This document shows, one piece after another, positions 16,303 through 23,391 of a stretch of DNA of 42,533 bases (within the stretch, counting starts at the first letter, position 1; each line of letters begins with the position of its first letter). Below the pieces are notes generated by a model. That model had not been told where the DNA came from, made no database searches, and saw nothing but the letters and a program-made list of their open reading frames with translations. The DNA comes from Treponema sp. (GTDB taxonomy: Bacteria; Spirochaetota; Spirochaetia; Treponematales; Treponemataceae), in assembly GCA_016286365.1 (NCBI GenBank), contig JAEESN010000020.1, positions 1-42,533 on the forward strand, written 5' to 3'. The translations under genes were made by a program, and so were the position numbers.

Positions 16303-17845
16303 TATTTTATTAACAGATGATGAACAGATAGTTTTAGATTCTCTTTCTTTTATTATAGATAAAAACTTTACGGGGCAGGTTAATGTTTTAAAAGCTCTCT
16401 CCGGGACAGAAGCTTTAAAAATTGTTTCCGAAAAAGATATCGACATCATTTTTATGGACATTAACATGCCGGGCTTAAACGGACTTGAAACAATCAGCTG
16501 CATAAAAAAACTTAAGCCCGAGACAATCATCATAATTTTAAGTGCGTTCGACAGCTTTCAGTATGCGCAGGAAGCGATGAACCTTGGTGCTTCAAAATAT
16601 ATCACAAAACCGGTAAACAGAAACATCGTAATCCAGACAATCAGAAATTCCATGGATTTTATAGATTTAAACCGCGGACGACAGAGCGAAGACATGGAGC
16701 TTCATAAAAAGCTTGATTTAGTTTCTCCGATGGTCGAAAACGATTTTATTTATTCACTGATTTTTAATCACGAAAACAAATTCGATTTAAAATCATACCG
16801 CGAATATTTTAACCTCACCGGAAATAAATTCTGCATTATCTGTCTGGAGCTTCCGAATGTTAATTCTCAGAATCAATACGATAATTACATAAAAATCCGC
16901 GACGGAATAAACGAAATTAAAAAATGTCTTGTAAGCTCGTTTATGATGAATCGTCTTGTGGTTCTGTTCCCGCTGGAAAAAGAAGATAATTTTGAAGATT
17001 TTAAAGGGATAATCACAAAGCTTTATGTAAACTTAAAATATAAAATCAGCGCCGGAATTAAAATCGGTGTAAGTCAGTTTTTTTCTTCGCTTGATGATTC
17101 AAAACTTTCTTATACTCAGGCGGTTTCGTGTCTGGCTCACTGCGAAAGTACTGGTGAAATAGTTTTTGCCGAAGAGCGAAAGGGCTTTTTAAAAATCACA
17201 AAGATTGATGAAACAAAGGAACTTAAAGAACAGATTTTATTTAAATTAAAAAATGCGGACATCAACGGGCTTGAATCAATCTTAGAAATTTACGCGCTCA
17301 ACTCATTTAATTCCGAAAAGGATTTGAACATCATAAAAAATTCATTCTTTGAACTGATTGTAATGGCAAAGGATATTGTAAATAAAAATCTTTCGTCTTA
17401 TGAATCGGCTTCGTTCAACAATGCATTTTCTGTTTTAAGCGGCGAAAACGACAGCGGCATGCTCAAGGATTATTTAACAAAAACAATTTTAGAATATGCT
17501 TCTGTGATTGCGGATTCTAAAAAGCAGAAAGGAAATCCTATTGTTAAAAAAGTTTATGATTACATCAGCGAAAATCTTTCGGAAGATATTTCACTTGAAC
17601 AGATGGCAGATATGGTGAATGTGAGTTCATTTTATTTGAGTAAACTTTTCCGCGAAGAAAAAGGATGTACCTTTGTAAATTTTCTGTCCGATAAGAGGCT
17701 CGAAAAGGCAAGGGATTTATTAAAAAATTCATCAATGTCTATTAAAGAGATTACGAGGGAGGTTGGATATAATGATCAGAATTATTTCAGCCGCCTTTTT
17801 AAGAGTAAATACGGTGTTACACCTTCGGAATATAGAAGTATTTAA
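16295..17845 (+). CDS. YesN-type response regulator (receiver plus AraC HTH)
   Basis: A 516-residue response regulator. The receiver domain holds acidic residues LLTDDEQ, phospho-acceptor Asp55 in IIFMDINMPG and Lys105 in YITKPVNR. A middle region of ~280 residues resembles the poorly defined linker of YesN proteins. The C-terminal ~100 residues are two AraC helix-turn-helices (DISLEQMADMVNVSSFYLSK and MSIKEITREVGYNDQNYFSR, then YGVTPSEYR). It overlaps the kinase gene by 8 nt, so the two form a cognate pair. Probable targets are sugar-uptake genes, for example the chvE operon or its own operon; no binding site was identified. Confidence 0.92.
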   Translation: MYNILLTDDEQIVLDSLSFIIDKNFTGQVNVLKALSGTEALKIVSEKDIDIIFMDINMPGLNGLETISCIKKLKPETIIIILSAFDSFQYAQEAMNLGASKYITKPVNRNIVIQTIRNSMDFIDLNRGRQSEDMELHKKLDLVSPMVENDFIYSLIFNHENKFDLKSYREYFNLTGNKFCIICLELPNVNSQNQYDNYIKIRDGINEIKKCLVSSFMMNRLVVLFPLEKEDNFEDFKGIITKLYVNLKYKISAGIKIGVSQFFSSLDDSKLSYTQAVSCLAHCESTGEIVFAEERKGFLKITKIDETKELKEQILFKLKNADINGLESILEIYALNSFNSEKDLNIIKNSFFELIVMAKDIVNKNLSSYESASFNNAFSVLSGENDSGMLKDYLTKTILEYASVIADSKKQKGNPIVKKVYDYISENLSEDISLEQMADMVNVSSFYLSKLFREEKGCTFVNFLSDKRLEKARDLLKNSSMSIKEITREVGYNDQNYFSRLFKSKYGVTPSEYRSI

Positions 17846-17859
17846 GAAAAGGGGTTTAT

Positions 17860-18897
17860 ATGAAAAGAAGTTTTTTAGGATTATTGATTTTAAGTATTCT
17901 TCTCTGTCTTGCATCCTGCACAGGTAAGGAAAATAAGGGAGAAACAGGAAAGAAAAGTGAGGACAGTTCAAAAACAATAATTGGATTTTCTATTGATACT
18001 CTGGCAATTGAACGCTGGCAGAGAGACCTTGATATTTTTATTAATAAGGCAAAGGAACTTGGAGCCGATGTAATTGTTCAGAATGCGGGAAATAATCTTG
18101 AAGAACAGATAAGGCAGATCCGTTATCTTATAGAAAAAAAAGTAAGTGCTCTGGTAATTCTTCCAAAGGATGCAAAGGGGCTTTCCGAAGTTGTTGATGA
18201 AGCAAAACTCAAAGGGATTCCTGTTATTTCTTATGACCGTCTTATGCTCAATACTTCTGTTGATTTATACGTTACCATTAACAGTCAGAAGGTTGGAGAA
18301 TATATGGCAAACGGATTTCTTACAAAAACACCGGCCAGAAAATTCTTTGCCATCCTTGGTGCAGAAGAAGATTTTAATATGGCTCTTGTAAAAGAAGGAA
18401 TTGTCCAGAAGCTTACAAAGGCAGGAAAAAAGCTTGATTATATTTATTATACTTCCGGATGGAACTATGACCTTGCAAATAATCAGATGATAAACCTCAT
18501 AAACGAAAATAAAATTCCTGATGCGATTTTCTGCGGAAATGATGCGATTGCAGACAGCGTAATCCAGGCATTAAAGCTTTTTAATCTTGATGGAAAGGTG
18601 ATGGTCTGCGGTCAGGATGCCGATATAGCGGCGTGCCAGAATATAATTCAGGGGAAACAGCTTTTTACAATTTATAAGCCAATTACAGAACTCGCAGATT
18701 TAGCTGCTGAATGTGCGGTTGGGCTTGCAAGGGAAGAAAAAATCATCTCTTCTAAATATAAGATAGAAAAAATCAACAATGGAATTACTTATGTTTCTGT
18801 AATATGGCTCGACCCGATTTTAGTTGACAAAAATAATCTTGATAGTGTTATAATTGATTCAGGATTTCACCGTCGAAGCGAAGTCTACAGGGAGTAA
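17860..18897 (+). CDS. XylF/ChvE-type sugar-binding lipoprotein
   Basis: A 345-residue lipoprotein: signal peptide with LASC and Cys20, then a type-1 periplasmic binding fold similar to the ChvE-like protein of this window and to XylF (IDTLAIERWQRDLDIFINKA, LEEQIRQIRYLIEKKVSALV, IPVISYDRLMLNT, FCGNDAIADSVIQAL, GQDADIAACQNIIQG). It has no transporter genes of its own next to it and sits 14 nt after the regulator gene, with Shine-Dalgarno AAGGGG. It may deliver sugar to the GguAB permease encoded upstream or act as a second sensor input. It is clearly paralogous to, but well diverged from, the other binding protein. Confidence 0.87.
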   Translation: MKRSFLGLLILSILLCLASCTGKENKGETGKKSEDSSKTIIGFSIDTLAIERWQRDLDIFINKAKELGADVIVQNAGNNLEEQIRQIRYLIEKKVSALVILPKDAKGLSEVVDEAKLKGIPVISYDRLMLNTSVDLYVTINSQKVGEYMANGFLTKTPARKFFAILGAEEDFNMALVKEGIVQKLTKAGKKLDYIYYTSGWNYDLANNQMINLINENKIPDAIFCGNDAIADSVIQALKLFNLDGKVMVCGQDADIAACQNIIQGKQLFTIYKPITELADLAAECAVGLAREEKIISSKYKIEKINNGITYVSVIWLDPILVDKNNLDSVIIDSGFHRRSEVYRE

Positions 18898-18899
18898 AA

Positions 18900-19673
18900 A
18901 TGCCAAAAAGAAAAATAAACCTCAAATTTGTGTATGATGCGCCGGTAACATTATCGTTTATCATTATTGCGCTGTTGTTTTTTATAATATCACTTATTGC
19001 GCCTAAGGCCGGTATCCAGGAATTGCTCGTAGCGCCATCTGCTTCGGGGGCTGCAAAGTTCAGTTTTACAAATATCAAAAGCATACTGGGGCTTTTTCTT
19101 TATATCTTTAATGGCAAAGAAAGGCTTCTTCTTTTTACAAACCTTCTTTTTGTTGCATTGATTGGACCTTCCATGGAAGAGCGTTATGGTTCTTTTATCA
19201 TAGGGATTATGATGTTTGTTTCGGGGATTTTTGCAGGAGTATTAAACGCATGTTTCTGTAAAGACCCGATGTACGGATGCAGTTCGATTGTATTCATGCT
19301 GGTTCTTTTGAATGCCCTTATGAATTTTTCTAAAAATAAAATCACGGGGACAGCTCTTTCCATGCTCATTCTGTTTATCTTGCGTGAAGTTTTTATAGAA
19401 AATCATCCGAATAAGGCTCTTGGAGTTATAATCGTCTTAGCAGGCGGTCTTTGCGGCAGCCTCTTCGCCTTCCTCACTTCTCCCAAAGCCCGCTCCGAAC
19501 GTAAAACCGGCGTAACTGTAGAACCATATAAAAAGCCAAAATCAAAGAGCTCAAAATCTACATACAAGAGTCGTGAAGATCGCATCATGGAAAAAAACAA
19601 AAAGGCTCCGGCCAGAAAACCTGCTGCTTCTCATGACGACGATGCAACAGTTGTCGGCACTTTAAAATTCTAA
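18900..19673 (+). CDS. Rhomboid-like membrane protein, probable pseudoprotease
   Basis: A 257-residue protein with about six membrane segments. The segment LLLFTNLLFVALIGPSMEER followed by YGS matches the rhomboid TM2 signature, and YGCSSIVFMLVLLNAL (Ser near 128) matches the GxSx active-site helix. The final membrane segment VIIVLAGGLCGSLFAFL aligns with the AHxAGLxxG helix of GlpG but has Val near 179 where the catalytic His should be. It is therefore probably a rhomboid fold without protease activity. The last ~60 residues are a basic cytoplasmic tail (KPKSKSSKSTYKSREDR, KNKKAPARKPAA). Its start is 2 nt after the preceding stop, with Shine-Dalgarno AGGGAG. Confidence 0.65.
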   Translation: MPKRKINLKFVYDAPVTLSFIIIALLFFIISLIAPKAGIQELLVAPSASGAAKFSFTNIKSILGLFLYIFNGKERLLLFTNLLFVALIGPSMEERYGSFIIGIMMFVSGIFAGVLNACFCKDPMYGCSSIVFMLVLLNALMNFSKNKITGTALSMLILFILREVFIENHPNKALGVIIVLAGGLCGSLFAFLTSPKARSERKTGVTVEPYKKPKSKSSKSTYKSREDRIMEKNKKAPARKPAASHDDDATVVGTLKF

Positions 19674-19688
19674 TCTTTTACGAAAACT

Positions 19689-20606
19689 ATGCTCACTGCA
19701 GGGGAATTTTATAAATCTCTTTTTGGAACTAAAACCTACAAAATCACTTTAGATGCCGGATGCACATGTCCAAACCGCGATGGAAAGCTTGGAACAGGAG
19801 GCTGTCTTTTTTGCGGTAGCCGAGGTAGCGGTGAATTTACGGCAGATAAAAATCTTGGAATAAGCGAACAGGTCCAAGCTGCCAAAAAACTTGTCGACCA
19901 GAAATTTTCAAGAAAATATGAGAAAAAATACATAGCCTATTTTCAGAATTTTACGAACACATACGGGAACCTGAATGAGCTTTCAAAAAAATGGGAAGAA
20001 GCTTTGTGCTGCGACGGGGTAGTGGGGCTTGCACTTGGAACCCGCCCGGATTGTATAAGCGATGAATGTCTTTGTGTCCTTTCCGGGATTTTGGAGAAGG
20101 GATATTTTGTCCAGCTGGAACTTGGCTTTCAGACAGTGTGCGAAGAGACTGCAGAATTTTTCCACCGCGGTTATAAAAATGAAGTTTATTTTGATGTAGT
20201 AAATCGTATTCATAAAGCGAACTCAAAAATACACGTAGTAACGCATGTCATGTTCGGACTTCCATGTCCTTCCAGTGATGATTCCGGGGTCCTGGAAATT
20301 GAATCAGAAGAGCAGATGATGGAATCTGTCCGTGCCGTCGTTAAAGCCGGAAGCGATGGAATTAAGATTATGAATCTTTATATCCTTAAAGGTACCCCGT
20401 TCGAAAAGCTTTTCCGTGAAGGTAAGTTCCGCTCTCTTGAGTATGAAGAATATCTTGGTCTTGTGCGTTCTGCTTTGGAATTACTTCCGCCCGGTATGAT
20501 AGTTCATCGTCTGAGCGGAGATCCTCCCCGTGCAGATGTTGTTGCTCCCCCCTGGTCCACAGACAAAAAGCACCTTGTAAATGATTTGAAAAAGCTTTTC
20601 GAATAA
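19689..20606 (+). CDS. YhcC-type radical SAM protein (TIGR01212 family)
   Basis: A 305-residue protein. Near the N-terminus CTCPNRDGKLGTGGCLFC contains the cysteines (25, 27, 39, 42) of the YhcC/TIGR01212 family, whose FeS-binding pattern differs from the usual CxxxCxxC. Further landmarks are KKYIAYFQNFTNTYGN, ALGTRPDCIS, ELGFQTVCEETAEFFHRGY, HVMFGLP and the C-terminal RLSGDPPR. The reaction is not established for the family; some members are discussed in tRNA or metabolite modification. It follows the rhomboid-like gene by 15 nt with no good Shine-Dalgarno. Confidence 0.85.
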   Translation: MLTAGEFYKSLFGTKTYKITLDAGCTCPNRDGKLGTGGCLFCGSRGSGEFTADKNLGISEQVQAAKKLVDQKFSRKYEKKYIAYFQNFTNTYGNLNELSKKWEEALCCDGVVGLALGTRPDCISDECLCVLSGILEKGYFVQLELGFQTVCEETAEFFHRGYKNEVYFDVVNRIHKANSKIHVVTHVMFGLPCPSSDDSGVLEIESEEQMMESVRAVVKAGSDGIKIMNLYILKGTPFEKLFREGKFRSLEYEEYLGLVRSALELLPPGMIVHRLSGDPPRADVVAPPWSTDKKHLVNDLKKLFE

Positions 20607-20680
20607 AAAAATTAAAGAATTTTTGGAAAAGTTTGCCTAAAATCGTAAAACTAAAACTATATTATATGTGAGGAATTTTT

Positions 20681-20938
20681 ATGTTGCACGTAGAATCAGC
20701 AAAATATCAGAGTGAATACAAAATTATTGTAACTTTTAATGATGGAAGTTCTCACCTTGTGGATTTTGAGAAAACGATTTTTGGGGATTCTCGTGCAATT
20801 GTTTCTGCTCTTCGGGACTTGAATGTATTCAAAGATTTTTCAATTAAGAATCATACAATTTCCTGGGCAAACGGTTTAGATTTTGCACCGGAGTTTATAA
20901 AAGATTGTTCGATAAAAGCTTTGAATGAAACTGTATAA
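20681..20938 (+). CDS. DUF2442-domain protein
   Basis: An 85-residue protein of the DUF2442 type: YKIIVTFNDGSSHLVDFEKT, then a short loop and FKDFSIKNHTISWANGLDFA, ending in PEFIKDCSIKAL. Family members are often encoded beside DUF4160 proteins and have been suggested to belong to toxin-antitoxin-like pairs, but no partner gene is visible here. Its Shine-Dalgarno (GTGAGGA) is good. TATATT-like sequence about 20-25 nt upstream may be its own promoter. Function unknown. Confidence 0.8.
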   Translation: MLHVESAKYQSEYKIIVTFNDGSSHLVDFEKTIFGDSRAIVSALRDLNVFKDFSIKNHTISWANGLDFAPEFIKDCSIKALNETV

Positions 20939-20978
20939 ATAAATTGAGATTCACCGACCTTTTTTCTGTTTCCTACGA

Positions 20979-21006
20979 CTACCATTATATACGAGAAAAA
21001 TGGTAG
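20979..21006. repeat. Inverted repeat overlapping the sigma-gene promoter
   Basis: CTACCAT at 20979-20985 and ATGGTAG at 21000-21006 are perfect 7-nt inverted repeats separated by 14 nt. The right arm covers the extended -10 (TGG TAGACT, 21001-21009) of the sigma-factor gene, so this could be an operator or, if transcribed from upstream, a hairpin just before the start codon. Confidence 0.5.
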
Positions 21007-21009
21007 ACT
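21001..21009 (+). promoter_or_regulatory. Extended -10 element of the sigma-factor gene (leaderless geometry)
   Basis: TGG followed by TAGACT (21004-21009) ends 6 nt before the ATG at 21016. No Shine-Dalgarno is present between them. No good -35 is visible 17-18 bp upstream. Confidence 0.4.
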
Positions 21010-21015
21010 AGAAAA

Positions 21016-22704
21016 ATGAACGAAATGCACTTATTTGATTATGGCGAATATCTTCTGAAACTTGCTCTTAGTAAAACAAATAACTTTGAGCAGGCCGAGG
21101 ATCTTGTTTCGGAGACTCTGATAAGTGCTATCGTTGCGTTGAAAAACGGGACGAAAATTGGAAATCCAAAGACTTATCTTTCTGGCATTTTGAATCATAA
21201 GTTTTATGATTTTCTGCGTTCAAAATATTCAAAGCCTGTAATTTCTTATGGTGTGATTCCGGATTTTGAAATTGCCGGCAGGGAAGAAGAGTCAGAATCT
21301 GCGCTGGAAAAAATCATCAGAAAAGAAGATGAAGAAAATATCCGCCGCATAATTACTCAACTTTCCAAAAATTATCGTGAAGTTTTAGTTCGTCATTTCA
21401 TCCATGGCCAGGATGTGCAGTCAATTGCAGATGAACTGGACGTAAATACAAACACGGTAAAATCCCGCCTGAACACCGCTCGTATGAATGTTAAAGCCAA
21501 ACTGGAGAATGAAATGGAAAAGTACGAAAAACAGAGTTATGAGCCGGAATGTCTTGATATCTGGATGTGTGGTGAAATGGACAATGATTGTTCTGCCTTT
21601 TATACCAATAACTGGACTCGCCGCATTCATCAGAATATTTTGATTATGGCCTATAAAAAGCCTTTGACAATTACAGAACTTTCGCAGGGACTTGGAATTT
21701 CTGCGGCATATATTGAGCCTATTGTTGAAGAACTGATTTCTTATGATTTTATGATGCGTAAGGGAGATAAGGTTTTCACAAGCTTTATTATCTTTACTCA
21801 GGAAGAAAAAGACAGAGCCTATGATCATGATAAAGCCGTTGCGGAAAAGTATGCGAAGGCTATGTGGGTTGAACTTGAAAAATATCTTGAGCGAATCCGT
21901 CAGTTAGATTGTTATAAGAAAATGAGTGAAAGACAGAAGGCAAGTTTACTGCAGTTTTCCGTGATTTTCATTATTCAAGAAGCAACCCGCGAAGTAAGCT
22001 TTAAGATAAACTCAAAACCGAATGTAATGGAAATTGAGCATAAGGCAAAGTGGCAGGGGTATGCTTATGGTTTTAAAAGTCCTTTAGATTTTAAACCTGA
22101 CTGGGATTATGTTACAGGACATAGTCTTTGTAAACTAAACGGCTGTCATAGTGTGTCTACAGGAGCTTATAAAAATCGTGAGGAAATCAGGTTTTATGCT
22201 TATGATGTTGTTGCAGGCTTTACTTTCAGTCAGTTCTGGCCGCTTGATCATCTGCAGTTTTTGAAAATTTGTTATGCCCTTTATGAGGGAGAAGAATCTG
22301 ATATTCCTTTGATAGATCCAAGATTCTTTGACAAGGAAGCTATTGAAAGATATGAAAAATACAATCTGCTTGGAAAAGAAGGTTCTGTTGAAGTTTTGAA
22401 TATTCCGGTATTGTCTTGTGAAGATTCAGAATTCCTTTTCAAAACAATTTTCCATGAAGCAATCCTTGATTTCAGTCAAAAGTTTAATTCAGAGCTGGAG
22501 GAGCTTTTTGTAAATCCTGTTGAACCGCCAAAACATTTAAAAGATGTAGTTCCCGAATTCTTAAAATATCAGCTTTGTGCCGATGCCTTTGTAATGGCAC
22601 TTGTCTATCAGGGAGCCTGGAACCGCTGGTATAAGAATGAGTTTGCCCGCAATAATGAGCCTGTTCCGGCAATGGTAATTTGTCTTGGAAAAGAGCAGAA
22701 ATAG
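21016..22704 (+). CDS. Sigma-70-family (ECF-like) factor with a long C-terminal regulatory extension
   Basis: A 562-residue protein. Residues ~5-71 form sigma region 2 (NNFEQAEDLVSETLISAIVA, PKTYLSGILNHKFYDFLRSK) and ~113-166 region 4 (QLSKNYREVLVRHFIHGQDV, then IADELDVNTNTVKSRLNTAR). An ECF sigma factor normally ends there, near 180 residues. Here ~390 more follow: a probable winged helix (~204-262, LTITELSQGLGISAAYIEPI), a charged helical stretch, and a ~280-residue part I do not recognise. It is a single unbroken frame. The extension might sense a signal or restrain the sigma domain, replacing an anti-sigma factor, since none is encoded beside it. The start lacks a Shine-Dalgarno and lies within a promoter-like inverted repeat. 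Confidence 0.78.
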   Translation: MNEMHLFDYGEYLLKLALSKTNNFEQAEDLVSETLISAIVALKNGTKIGNPKTYLSGILNHKFYDFLRSKYSKPVISYGVIPDFEIAGREEESESALEKIIRKEDEENIRRIITQLSKNYREVLVRHFIHGQDVQSIADELDVNTNTVKSRLNTARMNVKAKLENEMEKYEKQSYEPECLDIWMCGEMDNDCSAFYTNNWTRRIHQNILIMAYKKPLTITELSQGLGISAAYIEPIVEELISYDFMMRKGDKVFTSFIIFTQEEKDRAYDHDKAVAEKYAKAMWVELEKYLERIRQLDCYKKMSERQKASLLQFSVIFIIQEATREVSFKINSKPNVMEIEHKAKWQGYAYGFKSPLDFKPDWDYVTGHSLCKLNGCHSVSTGAYKNREEIRFYAYDVVAGFTFSQFWPLDHLQFLKICYALYEGEESDIPLIDPRFFDKEAIERYEKYNLLGKEGSVEVLNIPVLSCEDSEFLFKTIFHEAILDFSQKFNSELEELFVNPVEPPKHLKDVVPEFLKYQLCADAFVMALVYQGAWNRWYKNEFARNNEPVPAMVICLGKEQK

Positions 22705-22744
22705 AGTTGAGCTTTCTGCTATGAAAAACTCGTCATATTTCAAA

Positions 22745-22773
22745 TTGATTCCATAGTGGGTCTGGACTATACT
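22745..22773 (+). promoter_or_regulatory. Promoter of the helix-turn-helix gene
   Basis: TTGATT (22745-22750), a 17-bp spacer and TATACT (22768-22773). The predicted start leaves a leader of about 85 nt that contains all three palindromic units at 22796-22852. Confidence 0.65.
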
Positions 22774-22795
22774 AAATGTAGTTCCGGGACAAAAC

Positions 22796-22852
22796 GGCTC
22801 GCAAAAAAAAGCGGGCGGCTCACAAAATGTGAGTGGCTCACATAAAGTGAGC
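22796..22852 (+). repeat. Three tandem palindromic units in the leader of the HTH gene
   Basis: Unit 1 (22796-22816) is GGCTCGC, eight A, GCGGGC minus the shared bases. Unit 2 (22817-22834) is GGCTCACAAAATGTGAGT. Unit 3 (22835-22852) is GGCTCACATAAAGTGAGC. Each can fold as a hairpin with a 5-6 bp stem, and the A:T pair of units 2 and 3 is replaced by G:C in unit 1, a compensatory change. The last unit abuts the Shine-Dalgarno AAGGAG. They may be operator sites for the encoded DNA-binding protein or RNA hairpins controlling translation. Confidence 0.75.
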
Positions 22853-22865
22853 AAGGAGAATCACT

Positions 22866-23300
22866 ATGGAAAAAAATTATTATAATATCAATGAACTGGC
22901 GGTTATTTCTGGTTTTACAACCCGTTCCCTCAGAAACTTTATTTCTATGGGACATCTTAAGGGTGAAAAAATTGATGGAATCTGGCAGTTTACACCTGAA
23001 GAAATTGATGAGTTTCTTTCAAATCCAAATGTTGCCCCGGGAATAAAATCAAAGGCAAATGCTGTCGTTTATGATTTTATGGCAGATACAGAAAAGAAAA
23101 CAAATAAAATCTGTTCTGTTCTAGATTACGTAATGGAAGATGAAGAAGCATCAGAACTTTCTAAGTATTATTGTAAGGCCATGAATAATTGCGCAGACGC
23201 TACCTTAAAATTCGAAAAACACGGAAAGAATGTCCGGGTCATCATCTCTGGATCAGAGGATTTTGTTCTGGATGCGATCAACGGCTGGTATAAGAATTAG
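22866..23300 (+). CDS. Small DNA-binding protein with MerR/excisionase-like helix-turn-helix
   Basis: A 144-residue protein. Residues ~5-52 form a MerR/excisionase-type winged helix (YNINELAVISGFTTRSLRNF, then GHLKGEKIDGIWQFTPEEID). Residues ~65-144 are a separate domain (NAVVYDFMADTEKKTNKICS, then YYCKAMNNCADATLKFEKHG and VRVIISGSEDFVLDAINGWY) that may be a ligand-binding or dimerisation part. I cannot name a characterised family. It has a strong promoter, a leader with three tandem palindromes, a good Shine-Dalgarno (AAGGAG) and a bidirectional terminator after it, so it is a self-contained unit that probably autoregulates. It follows the sigma-factor gene. Confidence 0.75.
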   Translation: MEKNYYNINELAVISGFTTRSLRNFISMGHLKGEKIDGIWQFTPEEIDEFLSNPNVAPGIKSKANAVVYDFMADTEKKTNKICSVLDYVMEDEEASELSKYYCKAMNNCADATLKFEKHGKNVRVIISGSEDFVLDAINGWYKN

Positions 23301-23313
23301 GATTTTGAAAAAT

Positions 23314-23352
23314 AAAAAACAGCAGAGTCTTATGATTCTGCTGTTTTTTTTA
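23314..23352. terminator. Bidirectional intrinsic terminator between the HTH gene and serA
   Basis: AACAGCAGAGTC pairs with GATTCTGCTGTT across a 4-nt loop with one wobble, flanked by an A-run on the left and a T-run on the right. It serves the HTH gene on the plus strand and serA on the minus strand. Confidence 0.9.
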
Positions 23353-23391
23353 ACGTATTTGTTATTTTAGGCGTTCGATAAATCTCGCGGG

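Noticed and set aside
22561..22854. Minus-strand open frame with a repeated CEP motif
   Set aside because: The repeat comes from translating the palindromic units at 22796-22852; most of the frame is antisense to the sigma-factor gene, with no Shine-Dalgarno.
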